From: Tiliqua scincoides
Taxonomy: Eukaryota > Chordata > Lepidosauria > Squamata > Scincidae
DNA: 64,000 bases
Assembly (NCBI RefSeq): GCF_035046505.1
Contig: NC_089822.1
Location: 94,269,659-94,333,658, forward strand
Reading direction: 5' to 3'
The notes below the pieces were generated by a model that made no database searches, was not told the DNA's origin, and saw only the letters and a program-made list of their open reading frames with translations. Numbering within the stretch: the stretch's first letter is position 1; every line of letters begins with the position of its first letter. Made by a program: the position numbers and the translations under genes. Of the stretch, positions 1 through 12,038 are shown piece by piece.

Positions 1-150
1 AACCCACTTGAAAAAGTGCCTCTTACCCAATTAGCAGGGGTTATTTACCCAATTTATATTATGCATTATGATTATTGAGAATATTTATACACTGATTTTC
101 AACAAAAAATCCTCTAAGTGGTTTACACAGCAAAGGAAAAATATGATGGT
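1..150. repeat. Fragment of an old L2/CR1-type LINE 3' region
   Basis: The text 'cctcttacccaattagcagg' followed by a 'ttcaacaaaaaatcct...gtttacacag' stretch matches in outline the segments at 19512-20003 and 63119-63300. The same unit therefore occurs at least three times in the window. Assignment to an L2/CR1-type LINE tail is from memory of reptile repeats, not from alignment. Confidence 0.5.
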
Positions 151-649
151 CACTGCTAACCATAGTTAACACTACCTTGATTCCTGCACAAGAAGAGTTT
201 GGAAACACAATTCAAATCTGTTTTCAAAATGTAGTTATGAAAGCAATTAGTTCTAGAGCAAACTTGACTAGCATTAACCATGACTAGTGCCAATGGAAAT
301 ACAATGCCACAGCATGGTTAAGCCAGCAATGGAAAGGGTAGAAGAACTTCTGTAAGAGAATAGAACTTAGGAGACCAGAAAAATTATGTCTGCAGTGGGC
401 CTTTAAAGTAAGGTTGCACAGTCCTTGAACAATTAAAGCTAACATAATAGTTCACAGCTATTGAGCAATCACTTTTGATCCAATGCTGGTTGTAGTTTTC
501 CACTTCATTTTCCAATATTTGTCTGTAAGCAAACACAGGTCCAGCAAATACTGTAAACTAGTGAAAGATTGTGCCCCTTATAAAACATAGCAATTCCTAG
601 CCAACAAAACATTTCATATATTACACTCAATGATGTAGATTTTCTAGAA

Positions 650-963
650 CACTGTTTCTCAAAGTATGCTCCTAGGAGTCCTGGATCTCCTTGAGATCCC
701 TTTAGGGACTCCATGAGCACACCATAAGTGGTCAGCCCCAGCCCAGTTTGCTCATCTGTCCCTCTGGCCTCTCCTCTTCACAGTTCCCTTTCCTCATTTT
801 CCTCCTGGCTCTTTGCCAGTACTTGGTGTTGGGTTCAGCCCCGCACCACTCCACCCATGGGCTGGTGCTCTGGGGATCTCTGAGACTATGTGCATGCATT
901 GGTGAGGCTCCCCGAGATTCCTTTTAGGAATGTGAAGGGCTCTGGAGAACAGTTTGAAAACTG
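650..963. mobile_element. hAT-type miniature DNA transposon
   Basis: The ends read CACTGTTTCTCAAA on the left and TTTGAAAACTG on the right, imperfect inverted repeats of the hAT type. Perfect 8-bp target-site duplications, TTCTAGAA, lie at 642-649 and 964-971. There is no transposase frame, so it is non-autonomous. Confidence 0.85.
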
Positions 964-1409
964 TTCTAGAAAAATAAGTATTTGATTCAAAATTTGACAC
1001 ACTAAATCAACCTGGAGCTGATTAAGGATGCTTCGTTAATTTATATTTAGTTTAAAAATATGTTACTAAATTTTAAGAGTATGTCATGTCAATTTTACAT
1101 GTTCTATAAATATCTGAAAAGCTTTTCCATTAACCAGAAGTAGTTAACTAAAAATATTTAAGGGCAATATTTAATATTTAAGGGCAAAAAAAAAATCAGT
1201 GAAACATGTTCAGGCAGCATTTCTATACACATATATTTAAGTCCAATCTGACTGAGTAAATGGATACAATAATGTTACTGATAAATTTTATGAGAACAGT
1301 GCTTTTTTGTTGCACTCCCCAGCACTGATTGCAAGGAACTAAACTACATATTGTTGCCCCTCATCTTATACATAGTTGACTTGCACGAATTCAATTACAC
1401 ATGAAATAA

Positions 1410-1436
1410 AACACACACACACACACACACACACAC
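1410..1436. repeat. (AC)n microsatellite
   Basis: About 13 tandem AC units. Confidence 0.95.
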
Positions 1437-1777
1437 CAGAAAAACAATTAAAATAGTGTAGTAGATTCTGCTACTTACTTACTAAATGCATACCCTTACC
1501 ATTCCACTTACTAAATGCATACTCTGGAGCGAACCAGAATGAAGCTGTTCCCTCAATCTGTTTCAGTTCCTGTTTGCCTCTTGTAATTTTTAAAGAGACA
1601 GTTTTTTTTTTCAGATAAACTATTTTCAAGGTAATTTTGAATATGCATGATTTTGGTTTGACACTCTGACCTTCAAATATAACCTGTGCATTAGATGAGT
1701 GAATGCATTGTATAATTCTTTATATATACTGTCCTACCTTTTTTTGTTAATAAGCAGAAATTTTTGAGCTATTTATA

Positions 1778-1862
1778 GCTCAAAAGTTTTCCTAGGAGTA
1801 AGCCCCTAGGAACTCTAATGGGACTTCTGAGTAGACATGCATAGGATTGGGCTGCATAGGAT
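1778..1862 (-). repeat. 85-bp palindromic element, one diverged copy
   Basis: It contains 'aatgggacttctgagtag' and 'catgcataggattgggct', the reverse form of the element seen most cleanly at 56878-56966. The left half is more diverged (tcctaggagtaagcccc). Confidence 0.75.
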
Positions 1863-2032
1863 TGAGTCTTCCAATTTAATGTCCACAAATGTCTAAGCTT
1901 ACTAGACAGGCATTTATTTGCCCCTTCCTCCCCCGTGCAAATGTCAGGCAAAAGCAACACTTGCAGAGCATCTCCCTTCTGCAGAGGAAGCCTCATGCAT
2001 AGGAAGCTGGTGGACCATTAATCCTTCTAGCT

Positions 2033-2377
2033 CAGTGTTTCTCAACCAGTGGTACAGGTACCACCAGTGGTACTTAAGGTGATGTCTGGTAGTACTTGCA
2101 GGACACCTGCCACCTGACAGCGTCACCAGGAATGCGACCAAACAGTGGTAGGATGTTCAGCTCAGTGGGCAAAGCTCCCAAGTAGAGCATGGAAGAGCAT
2201 GCTTTTCCATGCTCAGAAAAGGTCAACCCTGAGCCTCTTACTGGTGTCATTTCACATCTGGCCTCTCAACTCAGAAGTAACTGGCAATGATGTCATCACC
2301 AGTTACTTCAAGTGGTATTTCAAATAGGTAGAGCATGTGAAGTGGTATGGTAGAGGACAAGCCTTGAGAAAACACTG
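2033..2377. mobile_element. hAT-type miniature DNA transposon
   Basis: The left end CAGTGTTTCTCAACC and right end CTTGAGAAAACACTG are inverted repeats. Flanking 8-mers TTCTAGCT (2025-2032) and ATCTAGCT (2378-2385) match at 7 of 8 positions, as expected for an aged hAT target duplication. Confidence 0.8.
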
Positions 2378-3689
2378 ATCTAGCTCAAGATGGTCCGTGC
2401 TGACTAACAGCATCCCTCCTCTTTATACTTAAGGTTCCAGAAGAGTTCTACAAGAGCCAATGGAAGAAATCAATAATATGTGGGTTGATTCTTTATCCCA
2501 ATGCCAAGCCAACAATAAACTAATGCTATACAATTACAAAGGAGTTACCCAAACAATAGGCTACAACAGGAAATAAAATATTGCAGTGTAACTTAGGGCA
2601 AAATCCAAAGAAAAGGTGGGTACACCTACAGTTATTTTTACCATTCAGAGAGAACTCAAGCAACAGGCACTAACCAGACAGGGAAGGGCATCTGCCATTG
2701 GCAGGCTAGCAAGGGATTTATGCAGCCCTACTCTCAGCAACTCGGCTTGATCTCCAAATCATCATATAGCAAATCAACGAGAAGCAGCTGGAATAACTAG
2801 ATGTCTCCTTCCTGCTTCATAGGAAGTGGAAGCCAGGCAGTTGTACATCTGAGAATTCACAAAACCTGAGGCATGTTGGCCTATCACATAAATGTTAACA
2901 GGTTGCTTGCATTAAAACTTGCTCAGAAAGCAACCACTTCCAACAAGCAACACTGAAAATAACTTTCCCATCTTAGAAAAAGAGAAATATCTATGTAAGG
3001 AGAAGGAATGAGTACAAAGCAAGGAATTCTGTACCTGTGGGTTTCTGAACCGCAATTATAAGCAACATTTCCAAACCCGTGGAGAATATAAAATATTCAA
3101 AAGAATGCCTTAATAAAATAGGAAGCTAACACCCTGGAAAAGTATGGGAGGACTAATTACAGCCTGTTCATGTACACCCAGATGCTAAATTGTTTCGCAC
3201 AGAAAGACTTTCAACTGAACAAGCCTGTTGAACCACTGATCACTTAATCCACCCTAACCAGGTGGATTGGTTCTCAACCAGATGTTCCCAAACAGGTTAT
3301 TGAGCTTGGGAGAACATGAAAAGTTTACAAGCATCTAAGTGCAAGTTGAATGTATTTCTTGCTTAAATAATCAAAAATAGCTTTTGGCACTTTGGAAGAG
3401 CAATTCTCCCCTGTCCATTTTTTACAAGTAAACAAAAAAGCAAAACTGCAAACTTAAAATTTGCCTTCAGTTGTTCACTTTCAATATCTACAAAACTGCT
3501 CAGAATTTGATATGGCTACACAACTTTGAAGGAAAAAGTTTTATGTGGCATAAATTTGCCACCTTAGGACTGAACAGCTCTATGTAGGAAAGAATACCTG
3601 GGCCCAGCAACTCCCATTATGAATGCTCTTGCTCTCTTTGCCTCTTAGAGGAAGGCTGCCTCTGATTGCCAAATGCAGGAACATAGGTT

Positions 3690-3812
3690 GTGTCTGTTGT
3701 CTTTTGTGCTCCCTGAAGCATTTGATGGGCCACTGTGAGATACCAGCAGCTGGACTAGATGGGCCGTTGGCCTGATCCAGCAGGGCTCTTCTTATGTTCT
3801 TATTTGCAGTGC
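3690..3812 (+). mobile_element. CR1 LINE 3' tail fragment
   Basis: 'ctggactagatgggcc' and 'cctgatccagcagggct', ending in 'ttcttatgttctta', match the CR1-type 3' end also seen at 39890-40018 and, reversed, at 7875 and 44010. The 8-bp-like terminal repeat TTCTTATG fits known CR1 tails. Confidence 0.8.
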
Positions 3813-4214
3813 ATAAGGGGCCTTTTTTCTTTATTCTCCTTGACAAGCAAGCCCCTCAACGCTCAGCATGCAAAAGCACTTTGTTTTATTGCAGAAGCAT
3901 GTAACTGGCAAGCACAAAGGGAGACATATGCCATTCAGAAGAAAACTCTACTGAACATGCATGGCATCCTCCCTGGATTGCAGCCCATAATTCCACCACA
4001 AGGCTTCTCAGTAAAACAAGAAAAATATTCAAAACTGATCAATTGACAAGCGCTTGGGAACAGTTGTGGCAAGGACAGAATGACACACAACAGAAACATG
4101 CTGCAAAAACTTCCTATCATGACATTTCCTTAGCTATCCAGCAAAGAATATGAGAAGAAAAATACTTCTCTTTTTCCTACGAGTTACTAAATGCTGTCTG
4201 CTGATGTGTCAAAT

Positions 4215-4722
4215 ATGTCTCATGTGCTGTATAAGGCCTGAAGAAGCTCTTCCCCCCCCCATGATTACCCCCATGACTCTCCCAGCAACACCATCAGCTG
4301 CTGAGTTGTGAAGTGACAAATCAAAAGAAAAGACACTGCTGAAAAGGCAGCACTGGGAGAGACCAATTATCATGCAGGTCACCTTTTCAGTAGCACCACT
4401 TCTGTTGAGGCATCACTGCTGAAAGGGTGGCCTATGTGATAATTGAGCTCTCCCAGCACCACCATTTCAGCAGTGCTGCTTCTGCCAAGATCCTGGGAGG
4501 GAGATACAGAAGACCTCAGAAAGTGAGGGACAGTACGGGAAAGGGGCAGACCAAGAGGGGTGGGAAAGGGAGACACAGCAGAGATGTTGGGAGAGCCCAA
4601 TTATCATGTGGACCACCCTTTTAGCAGTGACACCTCAGCAATTCCTGCTTAATGACACCATTTCGGCCCTCAGCAGGTGCCATGAATGCTATTCAGCCCA
4701 CTGTATGAAATTAGTCTGACTT
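4215..4722. mobile_element. Probable hAT-family element with internal inverted units
   Basis: Its right end ('ttaatgacaccatttcgg', then 'ctcagcaggtgcc') matches the right end of the clean hAT element at 10874-11158. The middle holds three related units near 4340-4390, 4405-4460 and 4587-4632 in alternating orientation, each with a 'gggagag' core and a 'caattatcat'-like motif. The left boundary is uncertain. Confidence 0.45.
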
Positions 4723-6069
4723 CCTTGCGGCAGGCCTATAAACATTTTCTCCAATCAATTTAAAAACTAAATGAGAACTAAACTTTAAGATATTTTAAAG
4801 TTATTTAAACCTTATAGTGTTGTATTCTGTAAACATAGCTAAACTAGAACTTACAAGTATATAATTCTATATTATGAATATTTTCAAATAAGTGTTCCAT
4901 AACAGCCTCTAGGATTGATGAACAGCTCCTTCTTAAATTGACCGACTATGCATCAAGATAAGATTGCAAAGCATTCCCAATAGTTGCCCTGCAGCAGCAT
5001 TAAGTCAATGAAGATTCACCAGAGTCCAACAACAAGCATATTTCAGAAGCAGTATAAGACATTTAAATATCTAAGTGTCCACAAATTTTGGTTTGCCTTG
5101 GCAGACAAATCAAAACCTGATGTTATAAAGATGCTGCCCCCAAGGGGCCAGGCATTTTTAAAGTGTAGTGGCGAGGTCTGGGACAAACAGAGCAAGACCA
5201 AAGACATTTCTCTGTACCACTCTCCTGGGGAGGAAGCATTATCCCCATAGCTGCATTGTTTGCTGCAAGTGCCTAGAACCCTAGTTCAGTTGTGCCTATG
5301 ATCCCAACCCTGCCTCTTAAGCTGAAAAAAAGGGCTGGGATATATTTTTGTGCCAAGATCCTTGGAAGAGTAGTGCACACATTTTGGAGTTGGAATGGAG
5401 GTGGGAACGGTCCCCACAGTTTTATTGTGCTTCAGGGGTGCTCAGAGGGACTTGGGGACAATACTTCCTTTCCTCTCCACTTCAAGCTGTAGTAGAGGAT
5501 GCCTGGGATAAAGTAGCATGAGGACAGGACTTGTTTACAAATTGCTGCTTTTCTCTCCCTTTCCACAACAACGCAATCAGACTTGTTTAAATAAATGGCA
5601 AATGAACTGGAGTCACAGTGCTTATTAGTCTCCTTCCTTGAAAGTTATGCTGTTTTAATGCAATGAAATCAGTGGCACATATAGGATACATCGGCTTGCA
5701 CTGTAGCTGATAAAAAAAAGCATAGTAAGGGGGAACTATGGGAACTATGATTATGGGAACTATGGTGAAAGAGCTAACTACTCACAAAGCCGGTTGCCTT
5801 CAGAATTCTCATTGCAGATATACTATCAATCACTCTATGTATGCAAACACCCACCTGAAACTTTCACTCCATCAGAGGTGCAAGTATAATGCACCTCACA
5901 GAGGCAAATGAGGGAGAAGCAATTCAACTCCTCAAAAATGCTGCATATATCTTTCATAGCTCCCAGCCTGCATTTCTGCGTAGTGATTTTTCCTATTTGC
6001 CTATGCACACGTGGGGTTCCCTTTTTGGTTTGTTCCAGTTCTTCCTCTGGTAAAAACAGTTCCTCTAGC

Positions 6070-6345
6070 TTTTGCAAACTGTGGGTAGCAACCTCACATG
6101 TGATGGGTTGCGACCCCGTGTATGATGGGGTCAAATAGGAAGTTGCGTCTACAAAACAAAAGTCACTTCTGGTCACTTCTGTGGGCCATTCTGTGGTCTG
6201 TGGAGGCCAGCAGAGTAGGTCAAAAGCCCAGTGTGATCCAGAAGACACCTCCAGGGCCTCCCAATAAGGCACTGCAGTGCTACTGGGAACATCACATTGG
6301 GTCCAGTGCACAAGGGGTTCTATTGTTTCGGAAACATTGTTCTAC
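6070..6345. mobile_element. Possible diverged hAT-type element
   Basis: 'gggttgcgacccc' near the left and 'tttcggaaacattgtt' near the right resemble hAT relics elsewhere in the window (46672, 61796). No clean target duplication is visible. Confidence 0.35.
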
Positions 6346-7874
6346 ATACAAACCATGTGATTTAACAATGAACTATTCCCCACTCTTTAACCTTTCCTTA
6401 ACAACCTAGTAAAGTCCTACTAATGGTAACAACAAACTTGGTAACTTGATAGCCTAAATAAATAAGACAACTGCAACATAATACTACAATCCTACACATG
6501 CCTACTACTGAACATAGTGGAATTTACTACTTTGTAAACATGTACTGTATAGGATTACACTGTAAAGCTCCTACAATTACAAAGTAGTGACTTACTTATC
6601 AGGTTACCATCGAAATAAAACATTGTGGTGTAGATATGAACAGAATTGAGAGAAAATTGATTATGTCTACATGGTTTGATATCAATGGGCCTCTGGTAGT
6701 TAACTGTGCAATTGATTTGCCTTTCTAGTTTCCACAGACGATCCTCAAGTTGATCCTAGGAAAAACTGACAACTTGAGTAAAAATAGTGATGTCTTATGC
6801 AACTGCATTTGCTTTTCAATAACCTAATTGAAGTGAACACATCTAAACCACCTTAAGTCCAAATACGACAGATTTCTGGATTGAAGTAATAATCAAGAAA
6901 ATTTCACCAGCAAGGTGTAAACAATCTTGATGCACATCTTTGAGTAGTTTCTCAAAGATTTCTTTCTCACATTGGGAAAGTTATCTTCAGAAGTACAATA
7001 CTGTACTATACTGTATACTAGTTTCCCAAGTTATGGTCTAGTGATGCTTACATGCAGGTGCAGTACATCCTTTGTTTTGCTTTCATGCAGACCTGACAAC
7101 ATTGACTGGCAAGACCTGGATGTTTTTAGGTATGTACATTCCAATTTCCTGAACAGAACTGGTATATATGTTGAAGACTTAGTACATGCAAGTTTTTCAA
7201 CATGGCCACACATGCACAGAAACACAGAAAGCCAGGTGTGGACCTCAACTTCATTCATCACATCTGGTTGAAAGCATACAGATAAGATTGGCAATGACTA
7301 TATTAAGGATCGCTATATATGTTGGGCTCATTTTCTCCCAAAGCAGCACTCTGCAACATACTGCAAAACATATCTACATAGGGGGTATACCCTATCTCTC
7401 TTCAATAATATACTTCTGTATACCATACCAACATAAGTGGCTGTAGGAAAATTACCTCCTGAGTCCAAAATACTATTAAAAATCACTTTAAAGTGGAAAG
7501 CAAGAAACTGAAGTTGATGTACAAAAGTTCACCATAACCAGGTGCAGTGATGGCTATTCATTCTCAGATTCATAGACAGCACAGCTATCGATGTGCTTGA
7601 TGGAAACTTCAAACCAAGTTTAGAAACCTCTACTACACCAAGTTTACAGACCTCATGTAGTGTCCGTTCAAATACGACAGAAATACAAGCCTAGGTGCAA
7701 ATTATTGCATTGGTAGTCACAATCAGCAAGCCTGGATAGCAAACAGAGTGCTGAGAATTGAAAAAAAGCAGAGAGGTATTTAAAGAATTGCTGCAGAATG
7801 AGAGATTGTGAAATCAGTTAGCAAGAGAAGCCCATTAAAAACTCTCTGCTGGATGACATTAATTTATACCAAAG

Positions 7875-8556
7875 GATAAGAACATAAGAACAGCCCCACT
7901 GGATCAGGCCATAGGCCCATCTAGTCCAACTTCCTGTATCTCACAGCGGCCTACCAAATGCCCCAGGGAGCACACCAGATAACAAGAGACCTCATCCTGG
8001 TGCCCTCCCTTGCATCTGGCATTCTGACATAGCCCATTTCTAAAATCAGGAGGTTGCACATACACATCATGGCTTGTAACCCATAATGGATTTTTCATCC
8101 AAAAACTTGTCCAATCCCCTTTTAAAGGCATCCAGGCCAGATGCCATCACCACATCCTGTGGCAAGGAGTTCCACAGACTGACCACACGCTGAGTAAAGA
8201 AATATTTTCTTTTGTCTGTTCTAACTCTCCCAACACTCAATTTTAATGGATGTCCCCTGGTTCTGGTGTTATGTGAGAGTGTAAAGAGCATCTCTCTATC
8301 CATTCTGTCCATCCCCTGCATAATTTTGTATGTCTCAAATGTCCCCCCTCAGGCATCTCTTTTCTAGGCTGAAGAGGCCCAAATGCCATAGCCTTTCCTC
8401 ATAAGGAAGGTGCCCCAGCCAAGTAATCATCTTAGTCGCTCTCTTTTGCACCTTTTCCATTTCCACTATGTCCTTTTTGAGATGTGGCAACCAGAACTGG
8501 ACACAATACTCCAGGTGTGGCCTTAACACACCTGGATAACTTAAGGATAACACACT
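7875..8556 (-). mobile_element. CR1 LINE, 5'-truncated, end of reverse transcriptase ORF plus 3' tail
   Basis: Read on the minus strand, 8553-8335 encodes a segment with [29 protein letters not shown] and [14 protein letters not shown]. 8321-8067 continues with NTRTRGHPLKLSVGR, VVSLWNSLPQDVV and FKRGLDKFL. These are the familiar C-terminal landmarks of CR1-clade reverse transcriptase. A frame shift between the two blocks shows it is dead. The 3' tail (8060-7875) ends in the TTCTTATG-type repeat. Confidence 0.9.
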
Positions 8557-8743
8557 TATGGATTACAAGATAGACAAGAGAAATGGGCAAGGATGTTTCA
8601 CACATTACACAGCTACAAACTCAGATATGCTAAGGAAACCATCAACCGTCAAGCCAAGCTGTCTGGGAAGCAGGTCTGTATAAAACATGTGTTTTCAGGT
8701 ACCGTGTTGCAACAGTCACATTTTACATTTTAGGTAAAGATAT

Positions 8744-9212
8744 TAACAGCACAATCCTGTACATATCCACTCAGAAGTAAGTCCTAGTCAAGTCAACAGA
8801 CTTGGAACCCAATCCTATTCTTGTCTACTCAGAAAGAAGTCCCATTATAGTCATTGGGAATTACTCCCAGATAAATGTGGCTAGGACTGCGGCCTTGAAG
8901 CACAATCCTAGACATGCCTACTCAGAAGTACATTCCATTATGGTCAATGAGGCTTATTCCCAGACCTGTGTGGCTAGGACTGCAGCCTTGGAGCCCAATC
9001 CTATGCATGTCTACTCAGAAGTAAACCCCATTATAGTCAATGGTCTTACTCCCAGATAAGTGCAAGAAGGATTGTAGCCTTGCTCCTGGGTACGTGTGTT
9101 TAGGATTGTGGTCTAAGGCTGCAAACCTATGCTCACTTTCTTGGGAGTTAGGTCCACTGACTATAATGGGTCTTACTTCTGAGTAGATAGGCATAGGACT
9201 GGGCTCTAAAAG
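8744..9212. repeat. Cluster of about five 85-bp palindromic elements
   Basis: Successive units begin near 8748, 8808, 8900 and 8990 in plus orientation, and one near 9118 in minus orientation. Each carries a form of 'ctactcagaagtaag' and 'ggcttactcccag', with ends CAATCCTA and TAGGATTG or variants. Units differ from one another by many substitutions, so the run is not a recent tandem expansion. It sits just left of the HOOK3/RNF170 promoter. Confidence 0.85.
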
Positions 9213-9427
9213 AGCCACTTAAAGCTACAATCACATGCTGACCCTCATAGGGATAAGCCCTGTGGAACTAAGCAAGGCTTGCTTGTGAGTACAGATGCAT
9301 AGTAGAGAGCTGTCAGGCAAACATCCTCCAGAAAGCCATAGAGGAGGGCAGGATGAGGCCCATACACGGGAAGGAAGAACATGGAGGCAGAGCCAACGCA
9401 GAAACAACCCACAGGACTGAAAGCTGG

Positions 9428-9600
9428 AGCCCAATCCTATGCAAGTCTACTCAGAAGTTCATCCCACTATAGTCAATGGGACTTACTCCCAGGAAAGTAG
9501 GGGAAGGTCAACATCCTACCCACACTTACCTGGGCGTAAGCCGCATTGACTCTAATGGGACTTACTTCCGAGTAGACAGGCACAGGAGTGGGCTTAGGCC
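9428..9600. repeat. Two palindromic elements in opposite orientation
   Basis: The first unit (about 9428-9505) reads plus, with 'caatcctatgcaagtctact'. The second (about 9517-9598) reads minus, with 'acttccgagtagacagg' and 'gggctta'. They abut the left edge of the CpG island and lie in HOOK3 intron 1. Confidence 0.85.
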
Positions 9601-10270
9601 GGTTGGCAGAAGGTCAGCGTGTGGAAACCCGAGAAGGCTGCCCAAGCTGCGGCGCCTCCGCGAAGGGGAAGCCCAGGCCGGCAGGCGACCTGCTGGGCCA
9701 CTCACCCAAGTGAGGAGGCTCTCCCCGAGCTCGGCCCGCTCCAGGCTCTCCACGCTGAACATGGTGCAGGCCGGGCGAGGCTCCCCGTCTGGTGCCGCCG
9801 CCGGTGCTGGTGCCGCCGCCTGGGCCTGAGAGGCGACTCCCTCCCTGTCCCTCCGCCTCCTTCTTCCTCCCCCACCCAGGCCGGCCGGGCCGGACCGGGA
9901 TGTTGTGGCGCAGACACGTCACCGGCCCGCCGGGAACCGCCCGCTCCTCGGCGGCCGGCGAGCACAGCGCAGGCGCCCGCCGGCCCACAGGCCGCCCTCC
10001 CTCAGTCAGGCAGGCAGGCAGGCACGCCGAGGGCGGAGCTGCGCGCTGGGCTGAGTTGCTGCTGCTGCCGCTGCGGGGCCTGCCAGGAACGGAGGTACTG
10101 TCGCGAGGCGAGGCGAGTGGCCGTTGGCTGACCCTTCGCGGCGTCTCCCTTTGGCTCCCCGCCCGGGAGGCTGCCGCGGCCGGCCCCCCTCGCCCCACTG
10201 AGGGACGGGGGGCAAGACGGGCGCCCCCCGACCCGCGAGGTGCTTCCCGCCCCTCCTGCCCGCGCTGAAG
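9600..10270. promoter_or_regulatory. CpG island, shared HOOK3/RNF170 bidirectional promoter
   Basis: This 670-bp block is very GC- and CpG-rich, in sharp contrast to its AT-rich flanks, and it contains HOOK3 exon 1. RNF170 lies downstream on the opposite strand. In human, HOOK3 and RNF170 are head to head with overlapping 5' ends, so a shared promoter is expected. The non-coding RNF170 exon 1 should lie here; a donor-like GAG|GTACTG at about 10095 is one candidate, but I cannot fix the exon from sequence alone. Confidence 0.85.
9706..9762 (-). CDS. HOOK3: HOOK3 exon 1, coding part (dynein adaptor HOOK3, N-terminus)
   Basis: The 19 codons read MFSVESLERAELGESLLTW, identical to my recollection of human HOOK3 residues 1-19 except G for C at position 13. 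The reading stops at a perfect donor, TGG|GTGAGT, at the same codon boundary as the mammalian exon. HOOK3 is a cytoplasmic coiled-coil adaptor. Its N-terminal Hook domain binds dynein light intermediate chain and activates dynein-dynactin for transport of Golgi and endosomal cargo, and this exon starts the Hook domain. The remaining exons are leftward, outside the window. The frame continues open past the donor, but that extension is GC-rich intron. Paralogues HOOK1 and HOOK2 share the start; the ESLERAELCESLLTW form and the RNF170 neighbour both favour HOOK3. Confidence 0.94.
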
Positions 10271-10271
10271 G

Positions 10272-10545
10272 GACACAGGCTGCACACTTACCTGGGAGTA
10301 AGCCCCACTGACTCTGTGGGACCAGCTTCTGAGTAGACATGCAGAGGAGTGGGCTGCGAGGCTGCTGTCCTGTCCACACTTACCTGGGAGTAAGCCCCAT
10401 TGACTATAATGGGACTTGCTTCTGAGTAGACATACATAGGAGTGGGCTGTAAGGCTGTAGTCCAATGACTTACCTGGGAGTGAGCCCAGTTGATTATACT
10501 GGGACTTCCTTCTGAGTTGTCATGCATAGGACTGGGTTCTGACAG
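10272..10545 (-). repeat. Three palindromic elements, right flank of the CpG island
   Basis: Three minus-oriented units (about 10275-10356, 10362-10452, 10455-10542) each show 'cacttacctgggagtaagcc' or a variant and 'ttctgagtagacat' or a variant. Together with 8744-9600, about ten units bracket the promoter. Confidence 0.88.
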
Positions 10546-10873
10546 ACCAGGCTGGAAATGTCACATTTTCTGGGGCACCTAAGGCTTCCTGCGCATGTGC
10601 CCTCTTGCACAGAACTCTCTCTTTCTCCAGCAATAAAATACTGCATTTCTTAGTGGGTGCATTTGCTTTCAGGAAAGTATGTATAGGACTGTAGCCATAC
10701 TTCCTTGTTGAAAAATACCACTGGAGTAAACTTCTGCTGGCCAGGTGTAAATGTATGGGTGGGAGGCAAAAAAAAAAAAGAGAGAGAGAGAGAATTGAAT
10801 GAAGTTTTGAATTTGGGACTGTGTAGGTTCCAACAGGTTGGCGTTGTATGTCATTTGTTGTGAAAGTTTTGAC

Positions 10874-11158
10874 CAGGGGTGTCAAACATAAGGCCCACAG
10901 GCCGAATATGGCCCCTGGAAGCAATTTATCCAGCCCCCGTTATAATTTGGCTCTCTCATATCTTAAAATTATGAACAAATTTTGCACATTTTCTCTTCTG
11001 TCATTTGCAGCTAATTAGTTTCCATATAAGAACTAAATGCTTGTTTTTGAGCATCATCTGTTTAATGATGTCACCTTCTGCTTAATGGTGTCACTTCTGG
11101 TCCTCAGCAGGCACCTTGAATGCTAACTTCAGCCATGTCAATGAATTTGACATCCCTG
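10874..11158. mobile_element. hAT-type miniature DNA transposon
   Basis: Terminal inverted repeats CAGGGGTGTCAAA and TTTGACATCCCTG are nearly perfect. Flanking 8-mers GTTTTGAC (10866-10873) and GTTTAGAC (11159-11166) match at 7 of 8. No transposase frame is present. Its right half is shared with the element near 4660-4722. Confidence 0.9.
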
Positions 11159-12038
11159 GTTTAGACTTACTTTTTTAAGGAGGAGCTATGTTGGAAGTGT
11201 GTATGCATAGTAGTGGCTGGTGAGGTTTGGAATTGGTGGGGCCAATTTCATGCTCATTCATAGCATACGGCAATAGTTGTGGGTCATGCTTACAATATGC
11301 TTGCACAGTTTTCTTATATGTATGTACAGTTTTGGATAACCATTGTACACCAGACAAAAGCCCTTCATTGACACTTCCCTCTGTATTGTAGTTTTTTCAG
11401 AATAATTAATTTGCCATTTTAGCAAATAACTGAGAATCTCTCCTTGCACTAGATCAGATATGTAACCCTTGTGTCTTTACGATTTTGTAAATAGATATAA
11501 GGACCTAGGGTGGAATAGAGTAGCCAGTTCTGAAGCTATTCCTGGAGAAGTTCCTCACCACTCCCTAAAAGTTTTTTACACAACACCATACTATTAAAAT
11601 CTCCAGGATTGCTTTCAATAATCTCCTGGAGATTAATGCTAATTCCTGGCGAGATTCAAATCAATCCAGAAGGGATGGCAATTGTAAGACACAACTACAC
11701 AAATGTATACTTTAAAAACATCATGTGTATTTGTCTTAAGAAAGAATATCTAACATTTCAGATATAACTAGATCATGTGGGTAAGTAACTTCAAACCGCT
11801 TGACGAAAAAGTTTTTGTGAGGATTAAAAGGGGTTGGGGGACTGACATGGTTGGCACTTAGAGCTCCTTGGAGGGAAGGGATTCAAATTTGAACATAATT
11901 ATTTGGTGGAAGGGAGAAGACACTGAGAACAAATTTGAAGATAAAAGCCTACTACACCAGGCCTACATTTTTACACCAACATCAGATTAGGAACCAAGCC
12001 TGTTGCAAAAGAAAGGGTTAATTTGCTATTTAGAATTA

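Larger units (their letters stand above)
1..9705 (-). other. HOOK3: HOOK3 intron 1 (inferred), repeat-filled
   Basis: HOOK3 exon 1 ends at 9706 on the minus strand with a consensus donor, so everything to its left in the window should be the first intron. I looked for an exon matching the next conserved HOOK3 segment (IQTFNVDAPC...) and saw none. The stretch holds hAT miniature elements, CR1 tails, a CA repeat and palindromic elements listed separately. The remainder (about 970-1400, 2400-3600, 4730-6050, 6350-7870) shows no recognisable gene or RNA. Confidence 0.7.

Noticed and set aside
8744-9212. Regularly spaced repeats resembling a CRISPR-like array
   Set aside because: The repeats are diverged transposon units in mixed orientation in a vertebrate genome. 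There are no uniform repeats or spacers.
1-9705. HOOK3 exon 2
   Set aside because: I searched the minus strand for the conserved IQTF...NGVVMAQVL segment and did not find it. Intron 1 presumably extends beyond the window.
9614-10465. Long minus-strand open frame of 283 codons across the HOOK3/RNF170 promoter
   Set aside because: It begins with a repeated peptide from consecutive palindromic elements and continues through GC-rich promoter DNA. It is not a conserved protein, and the real HOOK3 exon is in another frame.
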